Below, in pieces: positions 26,051 through 38,272 of a stretch of 64,000 nucleotides of DNA. The stretch covers positions 1,798,001-1,862,000 of the forward strand of contig JARHVA010001739.1 in assembly GCA_037957365.1 (NCBI GenBank). The letters are read 5' to 3'. Source of the stretch: Torreya grandis (Eukaryota; Streptophyta; Pinopsida; Cupressales; Taxaceae). Position 1 is the first letter of the stretch. The number at the start of each line of letters is the position of its first letter. The position numbers and the translations under genes were made by a program. The notes beneath the pieces were generated by a model. The model had not been told where the DNA came from. It worked only from the letters and a program-made list of their open reading frames with translations, and made no database searches.

Positions 26051-26187
26051 ATATATATATATATACTTTACCTTTTCAACATATTTCACATATACAATGA
26101 TGCCTAAGCAATGAGTTTCACATATCAATGATTCAAACTTAATAGTGACACCAACACCATGCTTATATAGATAAAGATATATGTGAG

Positions 26188-26218
<31 letters not shown>

Positions 26219-27502
26219 TACCATAGTAAATAGTGGACTCCAACCCCAATGATGCCAAAAATATGTTAAAGCTAACAAAACTCAATATTAAATCTTGGTG
26301 ACTTAATAAATGTTGCAGACTGTGTTTTAGAATATTCATTAGTTAAATAACCATGACAGGCTTTGGTATAGTGATGCCAACAAGCTATATAAAAAACAAC
26401 AATACCCATTTTAATACAATGACTCTATAATTACAATGAACTAGTAGGTATGTCACAGGCTATATAATATAACACAAGTCAACTCAATAGTTATTAAAAA
26501 GCTGAAATTTTTTATTGATAGTGACTCATGTATCCATAGCCTTAAGTTGTCTAAAACTACAATGATTCACATAGAATATTGAGATCAAATACAATAATAC
26601 TCAGTCTTTAATTAAACTCTAGCAACTTTCCTATTATGGTGATGCTTTAAGGTATACTATTTTAGCTACAAGTATACAATGACCTCCTAAAACATAGAGG
26701 CTGCAAACTAAACATTTTGTTGCAATCCAATTTTTTTAAAGTGGACTGTGTATTTAAAAAAAATTGACTTATCAACAAAGTAATATCTAGAAATTTAAAT
26801 ACAAATAAAACATAGCTATGAAAATTTAATGACTTGGTTCTTATAATGATGCCTTAAGGTATTCTGCTAATAATATATAGTCAATCAATAGTACATATTT
26901 AAGTAAATGTATATATAGTTAGTATATATTCTACCAGTGAATCACTTAAATTTATATAATTAAATATATTCAATCAGTCCATGATTCAATAACTGCAGTG
27001 ATTACACAAGCTAGGAGTAAACAATAAGTTTAATATTTTAGTTCAATTTTACAGATCAAAGCCCTATACAGTCTCATAGTTACACTAAGACTAAATGCCA
27101 CTATTTAGAATAAACGTTGGATCTAAATATTATGTTTTATCATGCATTTCATTTTAATATCATGCAGACAAATTATCAAGTATATAGCTGGATTAAAAGG
27201 TCATAGGAGACGTCTAGCAAGTAGAAATATACATATATTTTGGACAGCACATTCTCAAATTTTTCCATGATCACACATTAAAATTGAAAACATTGCCTAC
27301 CTGACAATTAGAACTAAAAATCTTCTACAGTGCTATTTTTTCCTTCTTGTTGTGCTACACCCTTTGCACCTTCTTTCGTTCAACCTTTCTCTAAACTAAA
27401 AAAAACTCATATGATGATCTTCTTTCTAAAAATCCCTTAATAAGATAGGCATAGCCCCTTTTTATGCATTAGATTTTTAGTCTTTTTTTTATTTTAGTTA
27501 TT

Positions 27503-27538
<36 letters not shown>

Positions 27539-28228
27539 TTTATCATTTTTTTCTTTTTTTCCAAGGTAATTTCTATTTTTTTATATATTTTAATACTAAA
27601 TGTCAAAAATCCATAATTTTATTAAATTAATCAACATCCATAAATGTTATAGAAATTTAAATGATAATTTCATAAATTACTAATAATATTTTCAGTAGTT
27701 TAAATGATAAAACTTACCAATTCATTAAGCTATTAAATCATACTAGCAAACCATGAAAACTGACTTTTCAAAACAAGTAGAAATAAACACACCATGTGTA
27801 AATCATTTTTAATGCATTTTAACATGTGCTAACTATTGTGGTGTGTGCATGGTTCTCTCTATTTTCTCTATCATACTCTAACATATCCATATACATCACC
27901 CTCTTTGATGATGCTCTCCCTCCAACACACTTTGAGGGATAGATTCTCCTACATCAACCTCACAATAAAGCAGGTAGTTAGACCATAATAATCATGATAT
28001 ACATACATCATAAAATATAGCTAAAATGAAAAATCAACATGATCATAAGGTAAACATACACTTAAAACTAACTCATAGCAGTGTGATCACGTAACTTAAA
28101 CAATATCTTACTATTTCATAACAATGTATATCAAAGATTAGTTAAAAATAATCAAATCCAAATTTATAAACTATAGATATCCACAGATAATCTAGTAAGT
28201 TTGTTTTATGAGGAATCAAGATGTAACA

Positions 28229-28233
28229 ATGTC
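28229..28233. other. Target-site duplication ATGTC (right)
   Basis: Exact copy of 6,160-6,164, bounding the giant-LTR element. Confidence 0.9.
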
Positions 28234-30360
28234 AATGTTTATTTTTCATCTAGACTTGATAATAATCCTCAAGGGGTGTTTATAATAATATTTTATTCAA
28301 TTTTAGGATTTGAGAGTTCATCTCTACTCCACATAGTTTGCCTACAGTGTCTTCCCAAAGTTCATTTTATTTTTCCCTTAAGAATGATAAGATTCTCTTC
28401 AGGGATGAGTTTGATTGCCAAAAAATTTAAATTCCAATGGATAATAGAGGGAATATGAAGGATATTCTTATTTTTATACTCCCATCTATAAATGTTTGCA
28501 AATACAAATTATTGATTGGGTATGTGAGTCAAAAGTTTTACATTATACTAGCCAACTTTTGGTCCCCAATGTAAGATATCTCTACAATAGAAAATTTATT
28601 TTCATTTTTTCTTAATATTTATTGGAATTAAATCATTTGGAAGTACTTATATTAATCTCCCATGTAATCTTAAAAGCTGAAATTTCATCTCTACCCCTCA
28701 TGGTTTGCTTGCAATGATTTCACAAAGGTTGATCCATTTTTCCCTTACTAAAAACAGGATTCTCTTCAAGAATGATTTCAGATGCCTATAGGTTTTAAGT
28801 CCAAGGGCCAATAAAGAGTGGATTAAGACCACTCTTAAATTTATTCACTCATATCTATGTGTCTACAAATATATTTTTTATTGGGAATGTGAGTGTAAAT
28901 TTACATGTTATACTTACCAAATTTTGGTCTCTAAAGCAATATTTCACTGCAATATAAACATGTCTCTAATTATTCCTCATAGATAATTGAATATAATCCT
29001 CTAAGGGGTGCTTATAGGAATCCTCTATACATCTATAGGAGTTGACACTTCATCTCTACCCATTATGGTTTTCTTGCAATGACTACATAAAGTTCCATCC
29101 ATTTTTCCCCTTAAGAACAAGAAGATTCTCTTAAGGGATGTTTATATTTTCCTATAATTTTTTATTTCAATGGTTAATAGAGGGTATAATTAGTCCATTC
29201 TTTCATTTATATGTCCATGTGGATGTGTCTGCAAAGATGGTTCATCAATTGGGTGTGCGATTCAAGAGTTGTGTTATGTTGACCAACCTTTAGTCCTTGA
29301 AGTAAGATTTTATAGTGAGATAAAAAAAGGCCATTGTTTCATCATCATTAGTATTGGAATACAATCCTCTAGGGGTTACTCATAGGACTCACTTTTACAA
29401 CTATAGGAGCTAATAGTTTGTTTCTACCCATCACAATTTCCTTGTAATTGATGCACAAAGTTTGTTTCATTTTTCTATAAATAATGACAAGATTCTCTTC
29501 AAAGATGCATCCAATCACCTACAAGTTTTGATTCAAGAGGCTGAAATATGGTGGATAAATTCCATTACTAAAATTACACGCCAATATAGTTTTTTCCATT
29601 AAGATGGTTCATTGATTGGACACACGAGTCAAAAGTTATGCGTTATATTGACCAAATTTTGGTCCCTAAAGTAATATTTTGTTATGAAATAAAATGTGTC
29701 ACCATTTATTATTCATTGGTATTGATATAAAATATTCTATGCTATTATTAGGGGACTCCATTGTACAATTATAGGAGCTCACAACTCATCTCTACCCCTT
29801 ATAATTTTCTTGCAACATCTGCACAAAGTTCATTCCATTTTTCCTCTTAAGAAGGAGAAAATTATCTTAAGGGATGTGTCTAGCCACCTACATGTTTCAT
29901 GTCCAAGGGCTAAGGGATGGCAAAGGAAGGTCTTATTGTGTTTATATTTCCATTTATACATGGCCATGAAGATAATTCATCGATTGGGCACCCGAGTTAA
30001 AAGTTGTACATTATAATAATAGACTTTTTGTCAAATATGCAAGATTCATTATGAGAGAAAAAGTGTCGATGTTTCTTCCTCCTCGAGAGTGGAAGATAAT
30101 CCTATGGGAAATGATCAGAATAATCTTACATGAAAATGTAAGAGCTTACATTTTATCTCTATCCCTCACGGTTTGCTTGAAATTGCTACCCAAATTTCGA
30201 TCCATTTTCCCCTTATGAATGATAAGATTATATTAAGTGATGTGTCCAACCACTTGTAATCTTTAATTCTAGGGACTTATGAAGTGCAAATGAAGGTGTT
30301 GATGGGAGAGAAACATCTACGGGTTGATTAGAGGAATTCGACATGGAACTTCAATAGCTT
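28234..30360. repeat. 367-bp satellite array, right part
   Basis: Continuation of the array at 5,085-6,164. The TCTCTACCC-like box recurs at 28,321, 28,688, 29,053, 29,421, 29,789 and 30,156 (spacings 367, 365, 368, 368, 367). A last partial unit fades out near 30,360. The whole array had about nine monomers before the insertion. The monomer is close to two nucleosome repeats long, a common size for plant satellites. Confidence 0.9.
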
Positions 30361-32985
30361 ATAATTCATATACATGGTTTTAAATCACATTATAAATTTC
30401 TTTAGTTTTGAATCTTCATGTCATAAAGACCATCACAAACAAATTCTCAAATTTATTTAAGTATTCTCTAATTATACTCTTTTTCTAGACATAGTTTATA
30501 AACAACAATCTTGAAAGCTAAAAATTAGTTATCCATTCATTGACACATCCATGCTATAAAAATGTTTTCATTCATTAATAATTCTAATAAGGTTAATGTA
30601 AAATAACAACAACACAAAATGATAATGCCATATAAAAAGTAAATCTATATACATAAATTATAATAGTGTATGTTTCATATAGATATGTTAGATGGTGTGT
30701 ATGTGTATCCAAATTATGCCATAATGACATACAAATTGGACCTTATTGGCATGAAATATAGGCCATATAGGTATACAAGATGGGTCATAAGACATAAAAA
30801 TATGGCCATATAAGCATATACTGTCGACCATAGAAGCACATAAAATTATCCATATCGGCATACCAAATAAATTTCACCTACAACTAACCTTAGAGCTATA
30901 ATTGGTTTGCCTATTGCTTGCCTATTGCTCAGTATCTCTAAATAAATTGTGCCTCATCACCATAAATGTAGAATGTGAGGTGTTGGATGTTTCATTATGG
31001 GGAGATACTCTCCTCTCTTGAAGGATCAAATGTCTATGACACAACCTCAACAAATAGGTGTGGATGCATGACATAAAAATTATAAAATAATGCATTAAAA
31101 TGATGTATGAAAAATGATAGAGTTATCAATAATAAAATTTTGAAACAAAGTGATTATGGACTCATCACATGCCATCTAAAGGAGTGCTTAGGGTTGTGTG
31201 ATCTTGAATATATTAATGATGGACAATCCTATGGAGCATAAATATATGGTTATATATATGTGCATACATATATAACTATCATGTAGAGTATCATTACTTG
31301 CAGTTAAAAAAGACAATGTTACTATGAATTCTCATCGGTCTTTGTCTTTAAATCAAGTGGTGCTTGGGAGATACTAGATCTTGGGACACAACTGCAGTAT
31401 CAGTCACAGGTTGTTGCAATCTAATTGGTACCCATAACATCTCTCATCATTTGTATAAGTAACAAATGAAAGAGTTTGATTATGAATAAATTAAAAGTAA
31501 ACATATTTTAAAATAAATTTAATATATTCCATCTACATAAAGAGAGATAGATAATAATATGTAATTGTAATGTTAATTACAGTGTTATCATCAATTTTTT
31601 GTAGTCTAGAGGGGTATTAATAGTGTCATCATCATTTATATAAACAAACAATGAAAGATAAAAATTACATGACTGATTTAAGATAAATTATAATCATTCC
31701 TTATACATAAAGAAAGAGTGAGAGAGGGATTGAAAGAGAGGAAAACAATGATAATGAGAAGGAGAGAGAGGGAGATAAAAAGAGTGAAGGAGAGATGAGA
31801 AAAAGAGAGTGAGATAGAGAGACAAATAATGCAATGTTATCTCTCTTTCTCTCACTATCTCTTCCTATGTCTATATCTCTCATAACAGGAGGGGGATGCC
31901 AAGAAATAAAACACACTAAAAGTATGGTGGGTAAAAAATATTATAATGATATATAAAATTGACAATCTACTTTCCCAACCTGAGTGCAGGGTAATGCAAT
32001 GTTACTCACAACCTCAACAAAAAATCCATACTAGGTAGGGTACCTAAAATATTATTTATCACTATACAAAAAACAAATTAAAAAAGTCAAATATTAATCA
32101 ATTAATTAAACATATTAAAAAATAAACTTAATTTTCATTTACATATATAAACAAACGATAATTAATAATGTGTGTGAATATATATGGTGAAGAAAATAAG
32201 TGTGCATATCTAATTTTGTGTTGACTTGAGGTGGTAAAGCAACTAAAATGAAATATATAGTTGTGTACTAGTATCATAAGGTGCCGAAGCAAATTAATAT
32301 GGAATGTATTATTGTGTACTGTGTCAAAAGGTGTTGAAGAAACTATAAATGACACATATTTTTATGCATGAATGTCCTCTACATATATGTGTATAGTCTT
32401 TGTGAGTGTGCCTATTGGATTTGTAGATGTAAACCATGTATATATAGCCTAAATAGGTTGTACAATACACTTCCTCCCACATTATTTTCAACAATGTATA
32501 AGAACTTTAGGATGCATACTAGTTGTGCCACCACATGAAATACAAATAGTAGGATGGACACTACTAGATGTGACACCCCTATAACATGTGTATAAATTCT
32601 TAGTGTATGCATCCCATGGTAAATTATGACCTATGTGAGACTATCAAATACCTCAAGGGTATCCATATGTGTACTATGATGCAATATTTTTAGGATGAAA
32701 GTATGTGTTATTATCCTTATATTTCTCTATGGGAAGTTTTAGTGGTTTTGGCCCTACTTGGCACTAAGTCTATTAACTGATGACCCACTTCCCCTACCTT
32801 GGGATGCCTTCATGTCAAAATAATTTTGAATTTATTGGAGAACAAACTCATAATAATTTTTTCTAAAAACATATAATGTAACCTCATTGTTATTACATGA
32901 AAACTCATCAAACACCATCCACCACCTATCCCAAATGTTGGCATATGAAACAAATCACATAACTATTATTTTTTATCTTTTTCTT
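30361..32985. other. Decayed intergenic DNA with GA-rich tract
   Basis: No gene recognised. A short set of degenerate ~20-bp GGCCATATA-like units lies at about 30,735-30,880. A purine-rich GAGA-type tract lies at about 31,710-31,830, followed by a CTCT tract; the minus-strand Ser/Leu-rich frame there is a composition artefact. Confidence 0.4.
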
Positions 32986-33150
32986 CTTATTATCCTCATA
33001 TGACAATTTATCATAATAATATTGTTTCATTACCTCTTTTTGATGTAACATTGCATCGAGTTGGGATGTGACATTTCCTACTTCATTATAAACATCCTCC
33101 AATGTATCATAAAGTGAATTGTGTGCACTATTTTTAAAGAGCCAAACAAA
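32986..33150 (-). pseudogene. Fragment of an unidentified protein
   Basis: On the minus strand a polar, protein-like frame is readable from about 33,150: FVWLFKNSAHNSLYDTLEDV, then a stretch with SQLDAMLHQKEVMKQYYYDK and LSYED. It then runs into a Lys-rich tail. It looks helical. No family could be assigned; a decayed transposase or host gene fragment is possible. Confidence 0.3.
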
Positions 33151-33201
33151 CTATTAATGATAATTTCAAACTATTTCTTATTTTAATTAAATTGTTGATA
33201 A

Positions 33202-34140
33202 AATTTTACTTTTTCTTTTGTGAAGTTAATACGCTAGAGGATTTCATCAAGGTTTTATTGGAGGTTTTCTTTAGGAAATTGTTCCATAAAATCAATAATA
33301 TAAAATTATTAAAATAAACATATATATTAGGTAGTTTTAGTCTTTCATGAGATAAATGTAATTTTAATTTCAATTCACTACCCCTTGTGATTATTATAAA
33401 AAATGCATCACAAAAAACATCATTACAAACCCTAAACATAAGGGAAAAAATAACATAAATGGGATATGATGCAAGTGTGGAATATTTTTGGATGTGTATA
33501 GAGAATAATAGCACACATGCCCCTTATACTCTCATAAATCATGAGTAAACATTAAAAAATGAGAAAAAGACATGCATATGTCTTTTTTTGTTTTTAGGGG
33601 TCTATGAAGGGCATACACCCATTAGGGTTGTTACTGACCCATGTACTCTCTGGTTTAGTTTTTTTAATGGCGTGTTCCCTTTTAAAAGGGGGCTTGCCCT
33701 TTGTAAGAAATTAAAAATATATATAAATGACCCTTTTTATCCTGGGAACTTTGTGCATTTACTCTTCACATGGACCAAGTGTGATCAAATACAATAAATA
33801 CATAATGGAAAAGGGTCTTGTATATAAATTAAGTGTCTATTTATATATGATGGGATAAAGAAATTATTTTTTGGAGTTGCAAGAAACTTGTATGTAGAAG
33901 AATTAGAGTGAAGATCTATAGGAGAATCTGAGATAGAATTCCCTAGAGGACATACAAAATGTACACTCTCATCTGAATAACTTGTTGTAAATGTTTCAAA
34001 AATGTTAATAACTTTTATCAATATGCATATTCATACATTTATGTTTCAATATGAATGCATTTATTTAGGCTCATTATAAAACCTAAGGGTTGTAATAGGA
34101 TGATGGGTCATTGGTCACTTAGCAAAACTTAAATATTTTA
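33202..34140. repeat. 0.95-kb direct repeat, copy 1
   Basis: It aligns end to end with 41,088-42,041 (same order, roughly 80-85% by eye). Shared landmarks are GGAGGTTTTCTTTA, GGGGTCTATGAAGGGC, CTTCACATGGACCA and AATGTACACTCTCATCTGAA. It ends at ATATTTTA exactly where a copia-type LTR begins. A TATATAAATTAAG box near 33,820 looks promoter-like, so the repeat may be an old LTR, but no LTR ends were identified. Confidence 0.8.
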
Positions 34141-34283
34141 TGTCAAAGTGGGCCAACTTGAGGATCAATAAATAGATAGTATCGAATACATGAAGGTAAA
34201 ACTATATAGAGTAGTGAAATCATGAACACATGAGAGGAAGAAACTCACAATGTAAAAAAGTATTCAAATGTAATAACATTCTT

Positions 34284-34288
34284 GGGTA
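34284..34288. other. Target-site duplication GGGTA (left)
   Basis: GGGTA before the plus-strand copia is repeated at 38,075-38,079. Joining the flanks restores the LTR sequence seen at 40,925-40,965. Confidence 0.9.
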
Positions 34289-34546
34289 TGTTAGATTAAT
34301 TTCTATTGATCCAAAGTTTGTTAGTATTTTACTTGTTAGTATTTAATTTTAGTTTATTATATTTTGTTAGTGGGATTGTTGGTTCATGGGAATGTTGGTT
34401 CCATAACCACCTCACATGAAAAGTTTATAAAGATTTTCACCTTCCTTGTAATCAATTATCTGAAACAATACAATATTATAGTTTTGTCAAATATTTGCTT
34501 TTACAATGCAATTTCTTCATTGTTTACATTGTAATATGGGCCAATA
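34289..34546 (+). repeat. 5' LTR of nested copia
   Basis: 258-bp LTR, TGTTAGATTAA to GGGCCAATA. Matches 37,820-38,074. Confidence 0.92.
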
Positions 34547-34547
34547 G

Positions 34548-34558
34548 TGGTATCCGAG
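34548..34558 (+). other. Primer-binding site of nested copia
   Basis: TGGTATCCGAG, one mismatch from the copia consensus TGGTATCAGAG for initiator-Met tRNA, one base after the LTR. Confidence 0.85.
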
Positions 34559-36172
34559 GAAGGTTGTTGAAGCATGGTGAATTCAAGGTGAATACGGGAG
34601 AGGCAAAGTGAAAAGTTGATTCACGTGGAATGAAAAGCCTCACATGAAATCAAATTCTGGAATTTGGATGAATAGTATATGGTATGCCCTTTTTAAATTT
34701 TGTCCTTTCTTTTCAATACTTAGTCTAATGTTGAAATTTTTGAAAATTATTAAAATATTTTGATTTTTCAAATAATTTTACATTAGAAAGTTTGACAAAA
34801 TTTGAGAAAATACCCTGTGTATGGCCTACTCCCTGGTAGTACATCCAAACTTCATTCTAATCATTCAAGATTGGATTTTTAAGTCATATACTGACCCAAA
34901 CATGTTTTTCAAATCCCAAAACCTACTAAAAATCCATTTATATAGCTTTTTTTGAACCTATAAGTCTCTTTGAAAATTTTAAAATGGATCCAACCTTCAT
35001 TCAATCCATCTGCTAAGTTTTTGGCATGTTTATGAGCATATGAGGATCATTTCTCAATTCAAAAAGCTTCTGTGATTTTTTTCAAGAAATTTATGTAATA
35101 GTACATCCCATATCTACATTTATACATCTTTTTCAATCTGTATATTTCCTATGTTTGAATAAAATGTTTTTCATCTTCATGAAAGTTGATCTGCTCAGCT
35201 ATTAATTTATTCTTGAGTTCCTGAAGACCTTTTTTCAATTCTAAATGCATCTAGAAGGAGAATCAAGTTGATAAATTGAGTTGTACAACCCAAAATTATT
35301 GTTGTATATCCTCCATAAGTCAAAAATTAGTTTTATATAACCAAATCCTCTCCTGTCAGTCTCAAACATTGTCAAACAGTGAAAGATTCAAACTTGTATA
35401 ATCTTGTACAACTTGGTGGAGTTGCTAAAGAGTTTCAAACATTCTTAGATCATATATGGCATTGGAAATTCTTAGGGAGGCATTGGAACAATGTGGAAAA
35501 TAAAATATTTCATTTATATAAAGTTTTTTGATATAGTTTGATCAAAATTAGGGTTTGGTGGGTCCTACAAAAGCTTTGGAAAGATTTAGGTTTTATTTGA
35601 AAAATTAATTTTATAATAAAAATTAATTTTTCTCACCCAATTAATTTATTTTTTATTGTAATAGAGTGAAAAAATCAAGTTCATATGGAAATTTCTATCT
35701 TTATAAACTTGTAAATGCTCATAAATTACTTGGACAGTTTAATTTTGTAAAGTGGTTTGAAAAGGGGAGGTCAAGCGTTCAAATCTTTCTTTTTGAAAGG
35801 ATATTCTTTTTGGAGAATATTTTAAATGAATATTCTCTTTTGAGAATCTTTTTTGATTCATATGGAGACATAAGGGTGTAAGTTCTAATTCTTGTAACAC
35901 TAGTTGTCTCTTTTATCATCTGTGAAGGTGGTCATGTGACCAACTGATCTTCATGGTTTTCAACATTTTAGATTCATTAGAATGATAAAATATCTTTTTT
36001 GGAGTTTTCTTATATGTGTTTTTATAAACAAATGATTTATCAAGGTGCATTTTCAATTGAAACTGACACCTTCAAAATGCAAGTTCATCACAAGTCCCAT
36101 GATCATTTTTAAAATAAAAGCTATTTTGAAGGTAAAGGCAAAACCTCAATATCATTCCTTACTTTTTGTATC

Positions 36173-37130
36173 ATGGCTAAAATTGTGAGCCTCATTTCTA
36201 ACATAGAACACCTAACTCCTAGAAATTATAATGAATGGTCAATGAACATGGAAAACACATTAATCTTCAATGACTTGTGAGATGTTGTTGAAAAACAACC
36301 AATATTGCCCACTGAAGCCACAAAAATTGTAGAATTTCACAAACATGATAGGCAAACTCTTGCATTATTAAAATCCACTTGCAATGCACAAATCATAATT
36401 CACATTGAAGCTATTAAATCTGAAGCATGGAAAGCATGAAAAGAATGAAAATCTCTAAAAGACTTGTATGATAAACAACTTTCTTACAATAAAATTGATC
36501 TCCTTATGTAGTTGCTTAACACTAAACTCATTGTTGATGAAGATGTTTCAGAATATGTGTCACACATTAAGAATTTGAATCAATAATATGGCACTATTGG
36601 TGGTAAAATTGATGATGAAATGCTCATTTCCATTGTTTTGAATGGTCATAATCCTAGCTATAGGAACTTTCGAGAGATGTTACAACTTAGTGATAAGCTT
36701 AAAAAATCTACTTTTGATTGGATTTGTGAGTTGCTCACTCAACATGAGTGATAATTTACAAAGAAGAAAGAAAAACCTACCAAGGATGCATACTATACAA
36801 AAATAGGAAATACATTGTATGAGACCAATAAGAAATAATATTTGAAACACTTTTATAAAGAGAAATAGAAACACTCTCATAGGCACACTTCTAGTCATAC
36901 ACATCATTCTAGACATAGAGATCATTCAAGATCTTTGAAACATAGACATCATACTGGTTATTCGAAGTATGAGCATCACCATTCACATGGACATATGCAC
37001 AAGCACATGCATTTTTCATTAGGTGGCTATTATTCCTCTCATTCCAGTGGATGTGAGACCATATGATACAATAGTGGTGGCATGGGATGTATTTCTATAG
37101 AATGTCCCTCCTGATGAAGGTCCTATCAAC
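36173..37130 (+). pseudogene. gag: Copia gag pseudogene with His-rich tail
   Basis: Gag is the nucleocapsid precursor. From ATG 36,173 one frame shows the copia gag (UBN2-type) pattern: LTPRNYNEWSMNMENTLIF near the start, SEAWKA and KSLKDLYDKQLSYNKIDLL in the middle, VSEYVSHIKNLNQ, then DDEMLISIVLNGHNPSYRNF. In place of a clear CCHC zinc knuckle, positions 36,860-37,020 encode a His/Arg/Ser-rich stretch (HSHRHTSSHTHHSRHRDHSR, then HHHSHGHMHKHMHF). Premature stops occur where Trp or Gln is expected (LW to L-stop; AWKAWKEW to two stops; LLMQL to TAG), C-to-T type changes. The frame weakens after a Ser-rich segment near 37,200. There is no pol. Confidence 0.8.
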
Positions 37131-37808
37131 CCCGACAAAAGGTAGAAGCACACTTTGTTGGTCACTCCAGTCATTCTGAGTCTTCTTCTAGTTATTATTT
37201 TACATCTTCATCTAATGGATGAGATGATTTTGAAGTTGCATGTTCCATAGCTAATGAATATATCTTCTGAGATAGTGACTCACCCATCTTGTGTGAGTTG
37301 CTAGGCTCAAGATTAGGATTTGATGTAGTAGCATTTTTTAGCTTGTGTACTTTGATTTCATAGATGTAGTGTTTCTATGATCTTTGATGTGGATAATTTT
37401 AGTGGTTTTTACTTGTTTTATTTATTACATGGCTCCTCACCTCTCACTTGATAGGGGAGAAGATATTGAATATTGATTTTTTAATCAGTCATTGATGATG
37501 TGTGGTATGAGTCAACATTGTGTTGATAGCAATGTTAGTGTTGAGAAAAGGCCTATAAGAGATGTTAGTGATTATTTGGAATTAATTTAAGATGCACCAT
37601 ACACAATACAGAGGGCAGTCACTTGTTGGATGGATTCTGTGTGAGGATCGATGTAGTTAGATAGTACGTGATCATGTTCTACTGTAGTGTGGGGATGATT
37701 GGGGTATGGATCAGTCTATGATGCATAGTGTACTAGTTTTAGTTGTGACAGAGTCTACTTGGATGACTCATAGTTCATTTCTATAGTCTTTCTATACCCC
37801 TTTGGATC

Positions 37809-37819
37809 AAGGGGGAGTT
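37809..37819 (+). other. Polypurine tract of nested copia
   Basis: AAGGGGGAGTT immediately before the 3' LTR start TGTTGGATTAA, a classic copia arrangement. Confidence 0.9.
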
Positions 37820-38074
37820 TGTTGGATTAATTTCTATTGATCCAAAGTTAGTATTTTACTTTGTCAGTATTTAATTTTAGTTTAATATATTTTTTTAGTG
37901 GGGTTTTTGTTTCATGAGAATGTTGGTTCCGTAACCACTTCACGTAAAAAGATTATAAATATTTTCACCTTCCTTGTAATCAATTATCTGAAGCAATACA
38001 ATATTATAGTTTTGTCAAATATTTGCTTTTATAATGTAATTTTTTCATTGTTTGTATTGTAGTCTAGGCCAACA
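37820..38074 (+). repeat. 3' LTR of nested copia
   Basis: 255-bp LTR, TGTTGGATTAA to GGCCAACA, followed by the GGGTA TSD at 38,075-38,079. Confidence 0.92.
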
Positions 38075-38257
38075 GGGTAATTATCCAAATACATAGGAAA
38101 TGTACATATATAGGTGGAAGATAGTCATGTCTTCACATCCTCATGAATGTGGTATTATCTTCTCCAATGAATTTTATTAAATATCTATGTGACATCTAAG
38201 CAAGCTAACTAGACCGTGTAGGTAAAACCACATAGTAAAAAAATAGTTACACTAACA

Positions 38258-38272
38258 TCCCCCTTAATTTTA
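38258..38272 (-). other. Polypurine tract of minus-strand copia
   Basis: The minus strand reads TAAAATTAAGGGGGA directly before LTR start TGTTAGTG. Confidence 0.75.

Larger units (their letters stand above)
6165..28228 (-). mobile_element. Giant-LTR retrotransposon, LARD-like
   Basis: The element has direct LTRs at 6,165-11,368 and 22,530-28,228 and an 11.16-kb interior, flanked by ATGTC TSDs. On the minus strand the LTR starts TGTTACATCC and ends GGGTTGTTACA. The right (5') LTR is followed by TG and then TGGTATCAAAG, a match to the initiator-Met tRNA primer site. The left (3') LTR is preceded by TAAGGAGAAGGA, a polypurine tract. Once the nested hAT segment is removed, only about 2.7 kb of interior remains, with no gag or pol visible. 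Long LTRs with a short non-coding interior match the class called LARD (large retrotransposon derivatives), which would need proteins from an autonomous partner. The LTRs differ by about 16% over the first 195 bases compared by eye, so the insertion is old. Confidence 0.9.
22530..28228 (-). repeat. 5' LTR of giant-LTR element (5.7 kb)
   Basis: Partner of 6,165-11,368. Its extra ~0.5 kb is explained by an internal tandem duplication at 25,141-26,050. AT runs lie at about 25,551-25,638, 26,190-26,218 and 27,507-27,536. It has no coding frame, and the 5-bp ATGTC TSD follows. Confidence 0.9.
34289..38074 (+). mobile_element. Gag-only Ty1/copia element, nested
   Basis: LTRs lie at 34,289-34,546 and 37,820-38,074 (about 10% different by eye), starting TGTT(A/G)GATTAATTTC and ending GGCCAA(T/C)A. 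The first LTR is followed by G and TGGTATCCGAG (Met-type primer site). AAGGGGGAGTT precedes the second LTR as polypurine tract. The TSD is GGGTA. The 3.27-kb interior has a long ~1.6-kb non-coding leader, a gag pseudogene and about 0.7 kb of non-coding DNA. No integrase or reverse transcriptase was found, so it needed help in trans. It sits inside the LTR of the minus-strand copia at 34,141-41,087. Confidence 0.92.

Noticed and set aside
5085..30360. CRISPR-like array from regularly spaced repeats
   Set aside because: The 367-bp units are whole tandem monomers without unique spacers, in plant nuclear DNA.
31701..31916. Ser/Leu/Phe-rich frame
   Set aside because: Translation of a GA/CT-rich tract with no domain.
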